NCBI GenBank assembly: GCA_963691655.1
Contig: OY829327.1
Location: forward strand, 84,766,019-84,830,018
Length of the DNA: 64,000 nt
Reading direction: 5' to 3'
DNA from: Toxonevra muliebris
Lineage: Eukaryota; Arthropoda; Insecta; Diptera; Pallopteridae
In this document: positions 25,201 through 40,200 of the stretch, piece after piece
How positions within the stretch are numbered: the first letter of the stretch is position 1
Layout: each line of letters opens with the position of its first letter
Notes under the pieces: model-generated
Seen by the model: the letters and a program-made list of their open reading frames with translations, nothing else
Database searches by the model: none
Told to the model about the DNA's origin: nothing
Program-made: the position numbers and the translations under genes

Positions 25201-28200
25201 TATTTTTCATAGCAGCTGAAATTAAGCTGAGTTGAAATTAACAAAATAACATACACACATACTTCTGCATGCTTCTTCATTTTAAGAATAAAAAAAAATA
25301 TTTTTGCACTACATTGTGATGGTGTTAGTGGTTCATTGTTGTTCGTGAGTCGTCCGTCGTTTGCAGTTACTTGTCGTCGTAACCATCTTCGTTTCTTTTT
25401 ACAACCGTTTAACGACGTTTTGCTGTTTTTTCTGTGAATATGTTTCTTGGCATGAGCTGCTGCAGAAAGAGAGATAGTGAGAGAGAATTTATTTCTCTAC
25501 GAGGACATCATATTTTGGATCGATATCATTTAAATTGAATTGCATTACTTGGCGTCTGCTTGTTGGAACAGTTTCTCTCACAAATACTCTGTCTCTTGCC
25601 AATGCTCTCTTGAGTCTGCAATTTGTGCACATGTGATTTAATTTACAGATTTTAAAATGCAAACTTTGCACATTCTTTGTACTTTTCCTTTCTTTTCCGT
25701 TTTAATTTTGTATCAAATAGTTTAATTTAAAAACCGAATAATTATCAATCGTAGCTTTTTGAATAAAATTAGAATGAGCCTGCATTTTAATTTAATTTTA
25801 TTTTGTGTTTCCTTAGAGAAAATACTATTTAGTTTTTCTGCGCACCTGATTATTTTGATTTTTCATGAATTTTGTTTTTTCTTTTGTCTGTTTTATCGTT
25901 TTAATTTAAATGTATTTTTTGCTTGGTCTGAAACAAAATTTGTTCCTCTGCTGAATGATTAAGGCCACCTTCTGGTCTAGATTTAAAATTTTTTTTTTGT
26001 TTTTTTTTATGTTTCAAAAGTATAGACTTTTAAAAGTATACTGTATTTCGTATCAATATTTCCAGTATTTCAACTTCTACAGCTTATTTAGCAGGTGAGC
26101 GCAGAAGCAGGTAAAAGGGCCGACTGAAGTTTAAACTCATTTATCTCGAAACAATATTTTTCTGCACGGTTGGACACAAAAAACAAAAACTAGTCCACCG
26201 ATTCGTCTCAAATTTTACTATATTATTCAGAAAACCAGTGGAACTATAAAAAACTTTCTGCGTTGAATACATCTTACTTTTTACATACAAAAAGTAGTGA
26301 AAAAACAGTCTGTTTTCATAAAGTAAATTTCAACAATGCGCCATTTTATCAATTTTTTTTTTTTTATTTTAGTTCCTTTTTTATTTTGTTTGAGATCAGT
26401 GGAAAATTCAAAACCTGTCCGCAAGATCCGTTTTTTTGAAGAGGGCAACTGTAACACCAATTTTAGTTTACTTAAAATTAAAATTTTTTTTTTTATTATT
26501 ATTTTTGTATATTGCTAAAGTAATAAAATATATCTACAAAGTTTAAATACTATTGCTCATTATTTCATTTAAAAAAAAAAAATTCTAAAAACTCATCAAA
26601 TTCAAGGGCGCTAGAAGAATTTGTTCCTTTGCTGAATGATATAGATGTATTAACCCTCACCGGCCCCACAATTTTATTTGTATATCATATCGGTTCCATT
26701 TGTATACGCGCTTATACATTACAAAAAACTAATAAAAATTTTAGATAAAGTGAAAATATTTGTTTTGGTTTTGTTTATTTCTAATCTTTATTGCATGAAA
26801 AAATTGATTTTGTACAGAAAATATAAAAAGCAAAAAGAGCTATGTGAAAAACCAAAAAAAGTTGCCTACTTACTGTCATCAGATGCTAACTTTCCCGGGA
26901 GGTCCTTGCATAACTTCATCATATTTATCATATTTATTTTTTAATTAATTTAATATATAGTACATAAGTATTAAGGACGCACGTTTAACACTTCGTACCT
27001 AAGTACGAAGATATGTGTGTGTTGGATTTCAATAACCTTAAAACCTACTCTACTTTTGCAAGTAATTCTTACAATTGACGGTCATTTATTCCACAGCACA
27101 GAAACCCTTTTTCCACTATTAGTTACTTTCTTTTTTATTGCCAATACCCATGCAAAGTTTTTCCATTTGAACGTAAGAAAACAAAAGGAAAAGTTTTATG
27201 GCACACTTTTCGTCTTTAAAACATACTAAAACCTATATTTCAATGGCATTTTTGGCTACTGTTTATTTTTTTTTTTTTTTGCTGGTAAGAACTTAAATGA
27301 TTATTATTGCTGCTTTTTAATGCAAATTGCCAATATTTGAAGCATTTTTTTATTTTGCTTTGGTGTTCTGGGATCTTTTCAGAATTTTCTATGAAGTATG
27401 TTTTGGTATTGAATTAAGTTTTCCTTCGCTTTCACTGGTTTTCGAAATAAAATGGGTTTGATTTACATGTTTTATCGATATTTATTCATTAGTTGAATTT
27501 CAATTAAAAAAAAGTGTTAAAATGTTTATTCCCCAATTGACGCGAAATTTATTGTCATAGAACTCAACCCGTGTAATCTTTTGAAATAAAAACGCAAATC
27601 CAATGCGTCTCGGAATACAGTTCCATCTATTTTTTCTTCCTAATTTTAAATTGCTCAAATAAATGAAAAATGTATGAGGATTATGTATTCCCAAATGTAC
27701 TTCAAATTTAGGCTGAATAAATTTCAGATCGTTTATGAAATCTCTAAATTTATGCATATAAACAGTTGGTATAAAAAATAAATGTTACTCATACGCACCG
27801 TAATTCACTTAGCATAATTTTTGAATAACGATGACATTTCTTGCCGCAATTTACACACACACACACACACACAATTTAATTATGCAAATATGACTGACAG
27901 TTTTTGAAAAATTGTTATCTGCTAAATTTTGACGTCAAATATCATGAATGTCATATTCATGCTATATTTTTTATTGCGACACACACACCAAGACCACAAA
28001 TTTAAATTTCTGTCAAATGGCAAACAATAAGCAAATATTTTAAAATAACAAATTTTAAAAACAATAGAAAAATAACATATGCTTAGAGCTTTAAAATGAG
28101 AAATAATGCGCAATTTTTAAAAAATATGAATTGCCAGGAAGAACAAATGCAGCCAAATAAAAAAAAAACGTCCAAACTGCTGCAATCAATATATAATTTT

Positions 28201-31200
28201 ATGAAAAAAGCAATTTCAATAAAATGTAAAACTATAAATTTAAATTTTTTTAAGAATTTTTTGTTTGGTTATTTGAACTAATAAACTAAATTTTATGGTC
28301 GACTGCACTCTTTGCATATTAGCCTTCAGCTGTAATTTTGTGTGAATGCCAAAAAGCAACACAACTTATGTATTTGCATGTTTCTGCATATGTATTGGCA
28401 CACATTCTCATATAGCTATATGTATGGTATGTACATTAGGGTGGCCTAATCTGGTCCCAATCAAGAAAAAACCGGGCTGTGCAAAACTTCAGCTCCATCG
28501 GACAGTTTCTAGGCGACCCTCAAACGCCTTGAAGTTGAAACATAGTATACGCAACTTTTAACTCCGTTCAAAAGCGATATAGTCTTCCCTATATTAACCA
28601 TTTTCTTGTTTCTTCTTAAAGAAATTTATTTGAAAACATTTAGGAAATTGTGTGAAAGCATTCTGAATAAAATGTTTTAAAAGTAAATTCCTGAAACAAT
28701 ATGAAAAATATAAGAAATACTACGTTTTTTTTTAATATCGCACACAACTTCTATAGCAGAAACTTATTTTTATTTACAGAAATAATATCTATAGAGTCAA
28801 TTCTAAATTTTACAAGAATTGCAACGAAATTCACTTGAAATACCGAAAGTAACTGAGCAACCCTCAAACACATGGTTTTAAAAAACGGGTAAATAGACAT
28901 TTTGCATTTTGTTTTCATAACAGCTGCTCTTGCAATATTTCTGTTTTAAAAATGAAAAACAACATAACTCGACTTAAGATGGAAAATATTTTATCTATAA
29001 ATAATAAACCGATGCGAATTTTTAAATAATTTTTAGAACTATATATCGTTTTCAGAAAAATGTTTAGCTTTAAGATCAAGTCATTTGAAACAATGCTATA
29101 GTTTCTCTAATATTTCTATTCAAAGCTATTAAACTCGGTTGACATGAAAATAAACTTAAGCTGTTGTTCCTTTTTACCCCAGATTTATTAGCAAAAGTAA
29201 AAGTGAAAAAATAAAATAATATAGCCAGAGAGCAACTCATTGCTATTCTTCCAATTAACCATAATTGGTATATAAATTCTTGCAATCCAAACACACAAAA
29301 ATTCTTCTTTTCCAAACTTATAATCACTCAAAAACGAAATTCGATTCTCAATGAAAATCCTTTTTTGTCGTGTGGCCACCTAAATTTGAAACTCAAAGGT
29401 TCAACGAAATTCACTCTCCTGTATCCGCACAATAAGAAAGGATTTAGTAGTAGTTGGGTATCTTTTTCGGTCTTGGGCAACGATTTGTGAAATAAATTGG
29501 TTTTTAGCTTCATGATGTTTCAATGAGTTTCACATTTTTTCTACAACGTCATCAACAATAACTTTCTTCTCAAGTTTTTCAATTCCATTTTTGTAACCTG
29601 GATGTTGAAAGTTCTTTGTTGAAAAAATCGATGCTGATAGAAAATTTCGTAAAGAAAATGTTTGTACCAGGAGTTAAAAAAGACATTAAATCAATGTTCA
29701 TAAGCGAAGACAAATGTTTTTTTTGTAACCTGCTTCCAATATAATTTAAGTTGTATTTGTCTTAACCGCTGTTGAAACATTTTCATCAAATAATGATAGA
29801 GCCACAGTTTGGGGAGCTAAGTGCTTGAGGTGGGTAACAAATTTATCCGCAGCACCCTTCTGATTTCTCGATCAATATCCTAATAATTTATCAATTGACG
29901 CATGAATAAAAAGTAATGGTAAGGTGCTTTAATAATTTAATAAAAGAGTTTCCCCAAATGAGATAACTGAAACTGATCTTGAATGCATAAATCATTGTTA
30001 ACTCTAACAATTCTGGCTAAACATCTCGGTTTTGTTGCTTCATGAAAAGGTGTTGTTCAAGAAATCCAAGAACACAAAATTGATTTGTTTGAAAACATGA
30101 TTTTCCGGGCGACAATGTACAACTTCATGGTGAATGAGAGCCACCTCGCAGTTGTGCGATTTAGCTCAAATTTTTGCACAGAAAGTTGAAATAAAAGGGT
30201 CACCCTAATGTATATACATTACCGTATTAAAAAAATCAAAAAAAGGCGCTCTCAAACCTGCATTCAGTTTTCAGTTTCTACACGTGTAAATGCGATGATG
30301 GTATTTTTTTGTTGAGGTATATGTGAGACTGCGCTCGTGAGTGTTGCCATTAGTTCAACGATTTTAATGGGGCAATGCAGCTTGCTATCAGTTTTCACTA
30401 CTTATTTCAAGTTTCACTATTCGCACATGAATTCCCACGAAACAAATTAAAAACTAAACTTGAAATGGTTTTCTTTTACAAAGTTCTAGCAGGAAAATGT
30501 GTACATTTTAACTATTCCTTTCGCTTTATTTGCGACTCGAGCTTCTGAGAAGCTTTGCTTAAAACCATAAAACATGTATGCGTTTGTGTGTCGTTTATAA
30601 AGTCAATTCTCAAAAGTCAAAGGTGGAATCCTTTGTCATTTCACTTCAAGTCAAGCTGCATTCTCCATCGTTCCACTTGAAATGCTCTTCTTGGGTTTTC
30701 TACTTTTGAGTGCTCCCGCTGCCTTGGACAAGACATGACATTTTTAAATATTGCATGTACAGTTGTTTTCTTTTGACTTTTCCACAATGCATCTAGATCT
30801 AGCATAGTTTTTTTTTTTGTTTTGCTTACAAGTTTCTCTATTATCAGTCACAATGTTTACGCTACGCGCATAATTGTAGTATATTTTGACAAATTGAAAT
30901 GATATTTAAATTTTGTTCATTTTAAATTTTCATGCGCATAATCATAATCGTCGCCCATTTTATGCGAAATATTTTACAATTCATCAACACCAATAACAAA
31001 CCGGAGCGGAGCAAATACCAAGATTTATTAAATCAAAGCTGCTACTTCTGTTGTTCCTTGTGTATATGAATGTCATGCCAAGGCTTAGTCCCTCTCACCC
31101 TACACTCACACACCCTTCCTTTTACAAGAACAACGGGAGCAAGGATATGAGCAGCAACATCAGTAGCGAACTTTGCATGGCGCTTTTGTTTCATGAATAA

Positions 31201-34200
31201 TTCAATTTTAGAGCTACTTGTGAATTGTAAACGACATCATCTTCATCCACGTTCCTTGTTGACTGTTGTTATTTTTGTGTTTCTATTTTTCCCCCTGTAG
31301 CAGAATGAGCGAGCGGACATCTGAATGAAGTTCCTCACGAAAGTCAGCAACACTAACACTTGAACAATAGCATTGCGGATAAAAACAAGCATAATCAAAT
31401 TAGCAAGAAAGAAAGAAAATTTAAGCTCATCGTACGCCCACAAATACGAGAGAATAGAAAAAAGCAGCACAACAAATTTAAAATGTGTCGATGTGTCGCT
31501 AAAAGGATTTTAGCGAGAATTTACTAACTGCCTGAGATACCAACAACGACTATTTTTCATTCAATTTACGCTTTACACGCTTAGCATATCAAGCAAACCA
31601 AGAAACATCAAAAATTGTATTGACATAGTTTACGTTGTTGTTGTTTTGTCTAGATTTGCTGTAACTCTGTAGTAGCGAAAATATTTCTCAATTAATAGTG
31701 TCAACAAGAAAACACTTCAACATGCGTTTGGCCTTTATACTTTGCTCCCCGTCGCTGTTTCTCTTTACCTTTGCCCTATACCCTATTACCTATACTGCCA
31801 TCCATCATTCGTCGTTTTGGGAATATTGTCATTGGGGATTTTTGCTCCTGCTGCTTGCCTGTCTGCGTTTGTTTTTATTTGCGTAAATCCTTTTTGGCCA
31901 CTTTAACGTTTGTTGTAATTAAATATTCGCAGTTCGTTAATTGTTGTTTGTCTTTTGGGTTTCCCAAACGTAAGCACGCAAACTAACACAAGCAAACATC
32001 ATCAACAGCACCATCATCACCATAATTTTGTGTGTGAATTTTAGAAAAGTTGTTGCTTTTATTGCTCTTTTGAAGTTAACAAAGTTGAACGAGCATCAAT
32101 AACAGTCTATTTTTATTACTCATATGCTCAAAGGCGTTATGCAAATGATAGAAATAGAAACTAAACCTAAAAATTTTTAACGAATTGAATAAATCGAATA
32201 AACCGTGCAAGATTCGTGCAAATGTCTGGCCTTAAATATTTTCCAAAAAAGTTATTGGGTTTTAAAGACGACTGAATTTTTATTTTTTATTTTAATTGTA
32301 AGCTTCGTACAATCTATCCATAATTTACATATAATATGTGGACATTTAGTAAGTTTTGTGTTATTTATATATTTACAAATGACTTTTGATGGAGTGGATC
32401 CAATGATTACAGTCTCCTTAAATGTGACAAAATTTAGAAATTTAGAAACAATTAGTGACAAGCGTAATCGTTCAACTTTGTGATTAGTCTATGATGTTTG
32501 CATTTTCAAATACAAACACTCCAAATAGAAACTTCGATACGTCTCTTCAATGGCTAAACTCACAGATGTATTAAGTGCAGTTGAGTGAAAATTAGTTAAC
32601 TGCATTTTCCAAGCCTTCAATATATTATCTTTCTAGTGTATAGTTGTTATAAGCGACTAACCAATAATAGAGACTCAAGCCGAAGTTAAAATTGATGCTT
32701 AGTACTTGAGATATGTATACGAAAAAAACTGGTCGCAGTAAACATGTTGTATTACATTTACAGTAAATGTTACTGTTATTAATTCGTACATAATTTTCCG
32801 TTTTACATTTCTGCATCATTATTTTTTCTGATTTTTTTACATTACGCAAAATGAGTTCATCGAAATCGAGCACGCGCAATATAATTGTGCGCAAAAATCA
32901 AGATTTTCCACATATGTCACATAAAGACATTGCCAAAAGTTTAAAAATTGCAAAATCTACGGTAACTTTAGTGCTTAAAAACTTTAGTGAACGACTAACT
33001 ACCGAGATGTTGCTAAAAAAGTCCATGTGTCACCCGGATATATTCAAAAAGTACGCAGAGTAAAAGTACTTAAGACGTATAAAGTTCCGCTAGCCCCGAA
33101 CCAGAATGACAAAAAAAAATGCAACAGCAAAAACTCGCGCACGAAAGCTGTACGACAAAATTGTACATAATTTTGATTGCATGTTCATGGACGACGAAAC
33201 GTATGCCAAAGCAGACTTTAATCAGCTTCCTGATTAACTATTTTACACTTGAAAAAAGAGAGGTGATGTTGCGCCTAAATTTAAGCCAAAGAAAGTGGAT
33301 AAGTTTGTGAAAAAATATTTGGTTTGGCAAGCAATTTCCCAATGCGGCATAAAGAGTGCAGTTTTTGTCACCACTGGTACCATCAACCAACAAATTTACA
33401 TAGAAGAGTCCTTTCAAAAACGTCTACTGCCAATAGTACGTCTTCACAAGGCTCCGGTCCTCTTCTGGTCAGATTTAGCAACTTACCATTACGGCAAAAC
33501 GGCAATGACGTGGTATAAAGAGTAAGGGGTACAAATTGCTTCAAAGATGTCAATCCCCCAAATTAGCCAGAACTTCGGCCGATAGAAAAATTTTGAGCTA
33601 TAATGAAAAGAAAATGAAAAACAGATGCAGAAAAAGTGGACTACTGTGTCATCTCAAATGTCCCGAAGTGATGTGCAACGTTTAATGGCTGGAGTTAAGT
33701 CAAAGTTGCGATCTTTCGCATACGCACCAACCAAATAAATAAAGTTTTTAGTTTTCTTAAAGTTACTTAAAACCTTTAATTGATGTGTGAATTTCTGTTT
33801 TTGTTTAAAAAATATAATTTTTATAACAAGTTAATGTCGACCAGTAACACAAAAACTCGTAAAACAAAATTTACTTTCTTGTAAAATTTCAAATTTGCCA
33901 TTAATTTGTGAGAAATTTGAAAGACGTTCACAGTGACACAATAAAAGTTCTGCTGCTTCTTTTTCCTCGCTTCATATTCTACACATATCGTCCTGTACTA
34001 ATCTATGAGTAGATAAAAAATAAATAAGCATTTCTTTTATTCTACGTTGACAGATTGCATGTCTGTTAATAGGAGTTTCGTCCTTTGGCACAGATCTACT
34101 TTCATATTCCCCTAAACTGAGATCAATGGTATAAGTTTGGAATTGGAAAACTGAGTTACTTGTGGCCATTGTATGGTATTGCATTGTATTAGAGAGGTTT

Positions 34201-37200
34201 ATGTATCTGTACTGCGACCTATAAGATCTATTGTACGTTTGTCTTCACCATTTAGTCTGATTTGTGCCTAGAGTGCCTCAACCAGTCCAGTCTCTCTCAA
34301 GAATTTGAGTATTGCGCCCGGATCTATGGATGCTAGCTCTGTACTGGGCACTTCGTACATACCCAGACATTTCATTCTTTTGTGGATCAGTGCTCCAAAC
34401 TGAGCTAAAATATGTTCTGATGATTCATCTTCCTCATTACAAAACCTACATATTGAGCTTTCCTCAACTCCTATTTTTGTTCTCTGAGCCGTGTACTTGT
34501 GGCCATACTCACATCTGGAAATTTCCACGATTTTTCCCCGTTAACCCCAAATTTTTGTACTGTATTATAGCTTAGAAAAGGGCATCCAGCTTTAACTCAC
34601 AAAACTTCTCTTGGGCCAAATGGTTTTTCCTACTTTGTCTAGAGTTTTATCTAGATGCGCGTTCTAACGTTGATTTTTCATCGGGGATTACACTCTATAT
34701 TTAACTTCTTTCGAGAAGTTATGGTTTCCAGCGTTACTAATAATATTCCGACCATCATGACCAAGGAAACAGCATTGTACTTGTATATAGAGATCAGCAA
34801 ATCCGTTTCGGAATCCGCCACGATTCGTCATCAATGATCCTATTAATATTACTTATAGGTCTTTCAACATTCTATATGAATTACTAATATTGAAATCGTA
34901 ACCCAGAATTACAAGGTTTTTATTTCAAATATCTTCAGTGAATAGATATATTGAAAGAAATTTTTATGTACTTCCTTCACTGATATCACAAATTTTTTAC
35001 TCAAATACTGGATTCACAACTCATGTGAGAAGAACATGATACAGCCATGAATTATGTTATTGCATCCATAAATTTTTACTGAATTTTTTCTAAATAAAAG
35101 TAATGATGATCAATTATGTGTTGAACCACAAATATGGTGCTTAACTTAAAAAATACCATAAAATGTTTTTTTGTTATAGACATTCAACTTTAAAGGATTT
35201 TATACTTTATGCTACCCACATTACTTTCTTTCGACTTTACTACCTGTCGTACATTTTCTGTGTAGTAATTTTGACAGTTCGTCTGTAAAAATAACTTTTT
35301 TAACTTTAACACATTATGAATTTATTTTACTGAGTTAAAGTAAAAACAAACGACAACAACAATATTGAGAATATTACAATACGACAAGAGTTGCACAGCT
35401 ATGAACGAGTAGTAGGAAGGAAATTCGCTGGCTACCTATGTACCTACATTGTAAGTTATTTCTCCGTCTTGCAGCAAACAAAAAAATTTACGACGGCAAA
35501 ACTTTTTATTTTAATAAATTTTTGCACAATTGCGGTGAAGTTGTCAGAAAAGTAGAACAGCGTGCAACAACAACAACAACGACAACTCGTGCATATAGCA
35601 ACAACAGAAGCAAAATATTTTCGCAGTGACGTTACAAATGAAAAAGTAGTGAAAACAGTATGTGACAAGGAAGAAGGAGAAGAAGAAAGTAAAAAATTTC
35701 ATAACACATTCTCTAAATTATTATTTTATCTTATAATTTATAAGTTTCTCTCTCGTTTTCTCACACTTATGTATCGTGTAAATGAAGACCGAATGTAAAA
35801 AAGTTCAACTCAAATGGAAACGGATGACATAAAGTTACGTTTTTAGTGTGAGGAAAGATAAATAAAGGAAAATTCTGCGTACTTTGTCGCTCTTAACATT
35901 ATAACAGTGTGACAACTAACAGGTGGAGGACAGCGTTACCATCGATCAAAAAAAATTGTTTCACACGGCAACATTTTTTTTTTTTTTGCAAATTCTTTTG
36001 ATAAAACATGGAATTATGCAAACTCTGACATAATTATTACCTAATTTTGGTTTAAAAAAAATCAGGGATACAGTTATTTTAGGAGAAAAATAATGGCTAT
36101 TTATTTATACATTTATTAGTGTAACTACAATTTTATTCCAGAAGATCCAGAAGTGCTGCGATATCAGATTTAAAATCGGTTAAGCCAATTCCAAAATATT
36201 AGCGTCGGAAGTTTTTTAAAATTCGCTCATTGAACAAAGCATTGCATTCATTGCTGAAAAAATCAGCGGGAGTAAATAACAAATGAGAGAGAAGACATGA
36301 GTAACGGCATCTCTCAGAATTATCTAACGAATTATCTGCATACACAAATAACAAAACAACGAGTAGTTTGGTTGCCTTTTGATATTTTTTTTTTTTTTCA
36401 TAAAGAGATTTCTTCCGCAAAAAAATAGCCCCAGTTACTGGGGCCTTACCGACTACTCTATACATTTGTTAGTGTAACTATATTTTTATTACAGAAGATC
36501 CAGAAGTGCGACACTATCATATTATATATCAACTTAAAGAGCTTGACGAGCAGGTTAGCCAAAAATTATTATATTAGATTTAAAATCGGTTTAGCCAATT
36601 CCAAAATATTAGCGTCGGAAGTTCTTGAAAATCCACTCATTGAACAAAGCATTGCATTCATCGTTGTAAAAATCATTGCTTAACAAATGGGAGAGAGAGA
36701 GAAGACATGAGTAACGGCATTTCTCAGAATTATCTGCATACACAAATAACAAAAGAAACACCAACGAGTAGTTTGGTTGTCTTTTGATATTTGTTTTTTT
36801 TTTTTCATAAAAAGATTTCTTGAACAAAAAAAATAGTCCCAGTTACTGGGGCCTTACCGACTAGTATATTTTTAATATGAATAACCATTACAACTAACCA
36901 AAGCTCGTTTTGGTTACCAATTTACTATTAGGTTAGGTTTAGTGGCTGGGTTATTTATTTGGTTATTAATAACTTGTATGATCAATCAAAACATATTTTG
37001 GTTACCAATAACCATTATGACCAACCAAAATTATTTTTAAGCAACAACCGAAATTCGTAACCAGAACCGATTTGGTCTTGCACCGATCTGTATTCAAAAA
37101 AAGTTAAATAAATAAAAAAAATTTATTTGGATCGGGATCGATTCAAAAAATAGAAATAAAGATTTAAAAAAGTCACCTGGGTAAGGAATCGAACCAGGCA

Positions 37201-40200
37201 CCATGTGCAGTAATGGATGGAAGTTATGGAGAAAAGTTTATTGTTGATATTTGCCATTAGTTTTGGTAAACAAAACTGATTCAGTTCTACATGTTTATTT
37301 TTATAGATGAGTTTATGCCTTTTAATTTGTTTGATTGATTAATTAGCGTTTTTTTGTCAAAGTGACATAGTCATAACAGTATACAAGTATAGTATAGTAT
37401 AGTATAAGCAAATCATATTATATACACTGTTGTGACTTTGTCTCTTTGACAAAAAAATGTTCATTAACACGTTCGCGGACGTGAATGCTATTCCATCCAT
37501 TTTCATGGTGTCACAATATGGCATGAATGCTATAGCATTCAAATCCTTAATACAAATTTAGACTTTCAATTCTATATAGCGTTCACATAATCCACAACAG
37601 AACTGATCTATATATCGAAGTAAATGCTTTAGTATTCAGTGTATATAACTAATAAAATTTGATATTGTTAAAACTTAGAAAAAACGTGTATAATCAAAAT
37701 TTAAATATTACGATTACTTTAAGAGAGCCGCTATGTGTCTCTTTTTGCACCTCGATACAATTTTGAGTGTCCGCGAACGTGTTAAGCCTGATTAAAACAA
37801 ACCAAACAAATTTAAATTGGCCATAACTGTTATCAGTAACAAAAACGAGTTCTGGCTTTTCATAATTGTTATTAGTAACCAATATGAGTTTTGATGTGTT
37901 ATAACTGTTATTTAAAGACGTTTTTAAATTTACGCCTTGAGAGAGACAAGTGACATAAATTATAGTACTTTGCCAGTGGGGTAGAAATAAGATATCAAAT
38001 AATATAATAGCGTTGATTTTAAAAATTAGAAAATCGTCGTTTTTTTGAGAAAACAGTCCACCCAAATACAATGTATATACATGTTCGAAACAAAATGTCG
38101 GCGCTTTCGCCGATATTGTAGGGAATGCAAGTGGTTCTTGGATGGAAATTCAATTAAATTAAAATTACCACTAGAATTCCATGCATAGAAAAACTAGTAT
38201 TTATAACAATAATCGACAACTTTTTGTTGTATTAAAGATTAAATAAGCTATTAAAGAAACAAACATAAAAGCTGTTGTCCTTAAAGCCGAGGCAAAATAA
38301 ATAAAATAAAGCAGAAACCATAAAGTCAAATGAATTAGGTGGGTACAAATGTAGCGCTAAAACTACATAAAAATTATTTTAACTAAATAAAAGAGCAAAA
38401 ATAAAAGCAAATGTCAACGAGCCTCATGCTATTTCTTTTTCTACATACATAGATTTTATTTTTCCTTTGGCTTTCATTTGCAATGTTAAAGTAGAGCATG
38501 CAAATTTAAGTACGAGCCTCAACGGAAACGGAAATGTAGGGTCAGGTCAAAAACAACAAGAACAACGCAAACTTTTATGTAGAAAAAAATAGGAAAAAGT
38601 AAAAGAACAAAATTAAATGTTGCGCATATTTTGAATAAAAAACTACGAAAAACGAAACTAAATGGAATTGACTTGACTTTTTAAAACAAGGTGAATTAAA
38701 GAGGCGGCAACGAAAAAGAGGAGGGAGATGAAAGAATTAGGAAAGGAAGACAGCAAACTTTTGGCATTGGTTTATTTTACTTTGACAGCTGTTTTTAGAT
38801 AGAGCCATCTAGAAAAATTTTTAACACCAAACTCAACGTTTAGAAACTTTTCCAAGTTATTTAGTATAGATAACAAACTACTATTTACATATATTTAGAA
38901 TGGAAGAAACGAAACGAAACGAACAAGCTCAAACACAATTTTAAATTAATGCAACGATAAAAACTAACAAATTTTTGATACATTTAACGTACATAAGCAT
39001 GGCTTGATTTTGTGGAATTCATAGAATTTATGAAATTTATATTCATCAATTTCCAAGTATACGAGCAATTAACACTTTCAGGTTAGGTGGACAAATGTTT
39101 GCAGATGTAGATTTTTACAACTGCTCAGTAGAAAAAGAAAAACCCTTTTGGCGTTGTATGAAAAAGCATGGAGCGAACAAACACATGCAACATCGTCAAA
39201 GCTGCTCAAAAAGGTCAAAGGTAAATAGGACACAAGCAATAGATTTTTTTATTTTTGAAAAGGTTCTTAATGGAGGATTTGGTTTTGTTTTTCTTTTTTA
39301 AATTAGCATAAAACTAGAAACGGACCAATTTGGAATATTGTACAATAATTAATTTATTTGGAAAAATACCCAAGCCAACTTTAAAATTTTTCCAACTACA
39401 CGAAAAATAAATATATTAAAGGAAAGGTTAAGCTTCTGGCAAGTTTAGTGCTGACTGCTGGTAGGCAGTAGGAGAGCTGAAGAAGTTCACATATTTTACT
39501 ACTTAGAAAAATAACCTTATCAGCTTCATTTAAATGCAAGTTGTGTGCATGTGGGAGAAAATAATTAAATTTAATTTCTTATTTGCAAAAGAGAATCAAA
39601 AGTTTTCCTTTCATTATTTTTCATTCAATCTCATATTTCATTTCAACAAACGACGAATATCGATTACTATAATGTCAACATATGTGCACTGGTGCCATCC
39701 TGGTAGATTGCACATATGCATGTATGTATCTGCATCTGCAAGTAATCAAGCAATCAAACAAACTCACGTCATCGTTGATCCTTCACACAGTCACTACCTC
39801 ACTCAGGCACCCAGCCACCCACACTCGTTTTTACACGTTCATTAATTAAAAAATATCATTCAGGCTTTTGTATGTATATATGCACGCTGGCATACATACT
39901 CGCGCGTACACACACATACACACATACACTCAAATAGTCATATGTAGAAATATAAGTATAACTACGATGCAAATGTTTAGATTATTTGGTACTTGCAGTA
40001 AAATTACTGTTTGTTCTTGCAAAAAGAAACACAAATACTGTGTACATTTCTGTTAATGTCTAATTGGGCAATTCGAATTTTAAAATAAAGCTTCCGACTG
40101 TACTTGGTTTAGGAAACATTTAGTAAATTAAGCTTCTTTTTATATTCACCATCTATTTCTTTTGTTACGACATATTTTTATGAGGCGCAAACTATAGTGC

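Noticed and set aside
26080..26100. Second acceptor-donor fusion TTTAGCAG|GTGAGC
   Set aside because: Poor pyrimidine tract compared with 45072; kept only as a weak alternative.
26651..26670. piggyBac-like end TTAACCCTCACCGG
   Set aside because: No matching inverted end with TTAA within several kb.
37178..37200. B-box-like GGTTCGATTCC on the minus strand
   Set aside because: No A box at the right distance and no cloverleaf, so neither tRNA nor SINE can be supported.
39081..39230. Exon-like segment with acceptor TTTCAG and protein-like frame FYNCSVEKEKPFWRCM
   Set aside because: The available donors (GTAAAT, GTCAAA) are weak, and the better one breaks the Sap47 frame.
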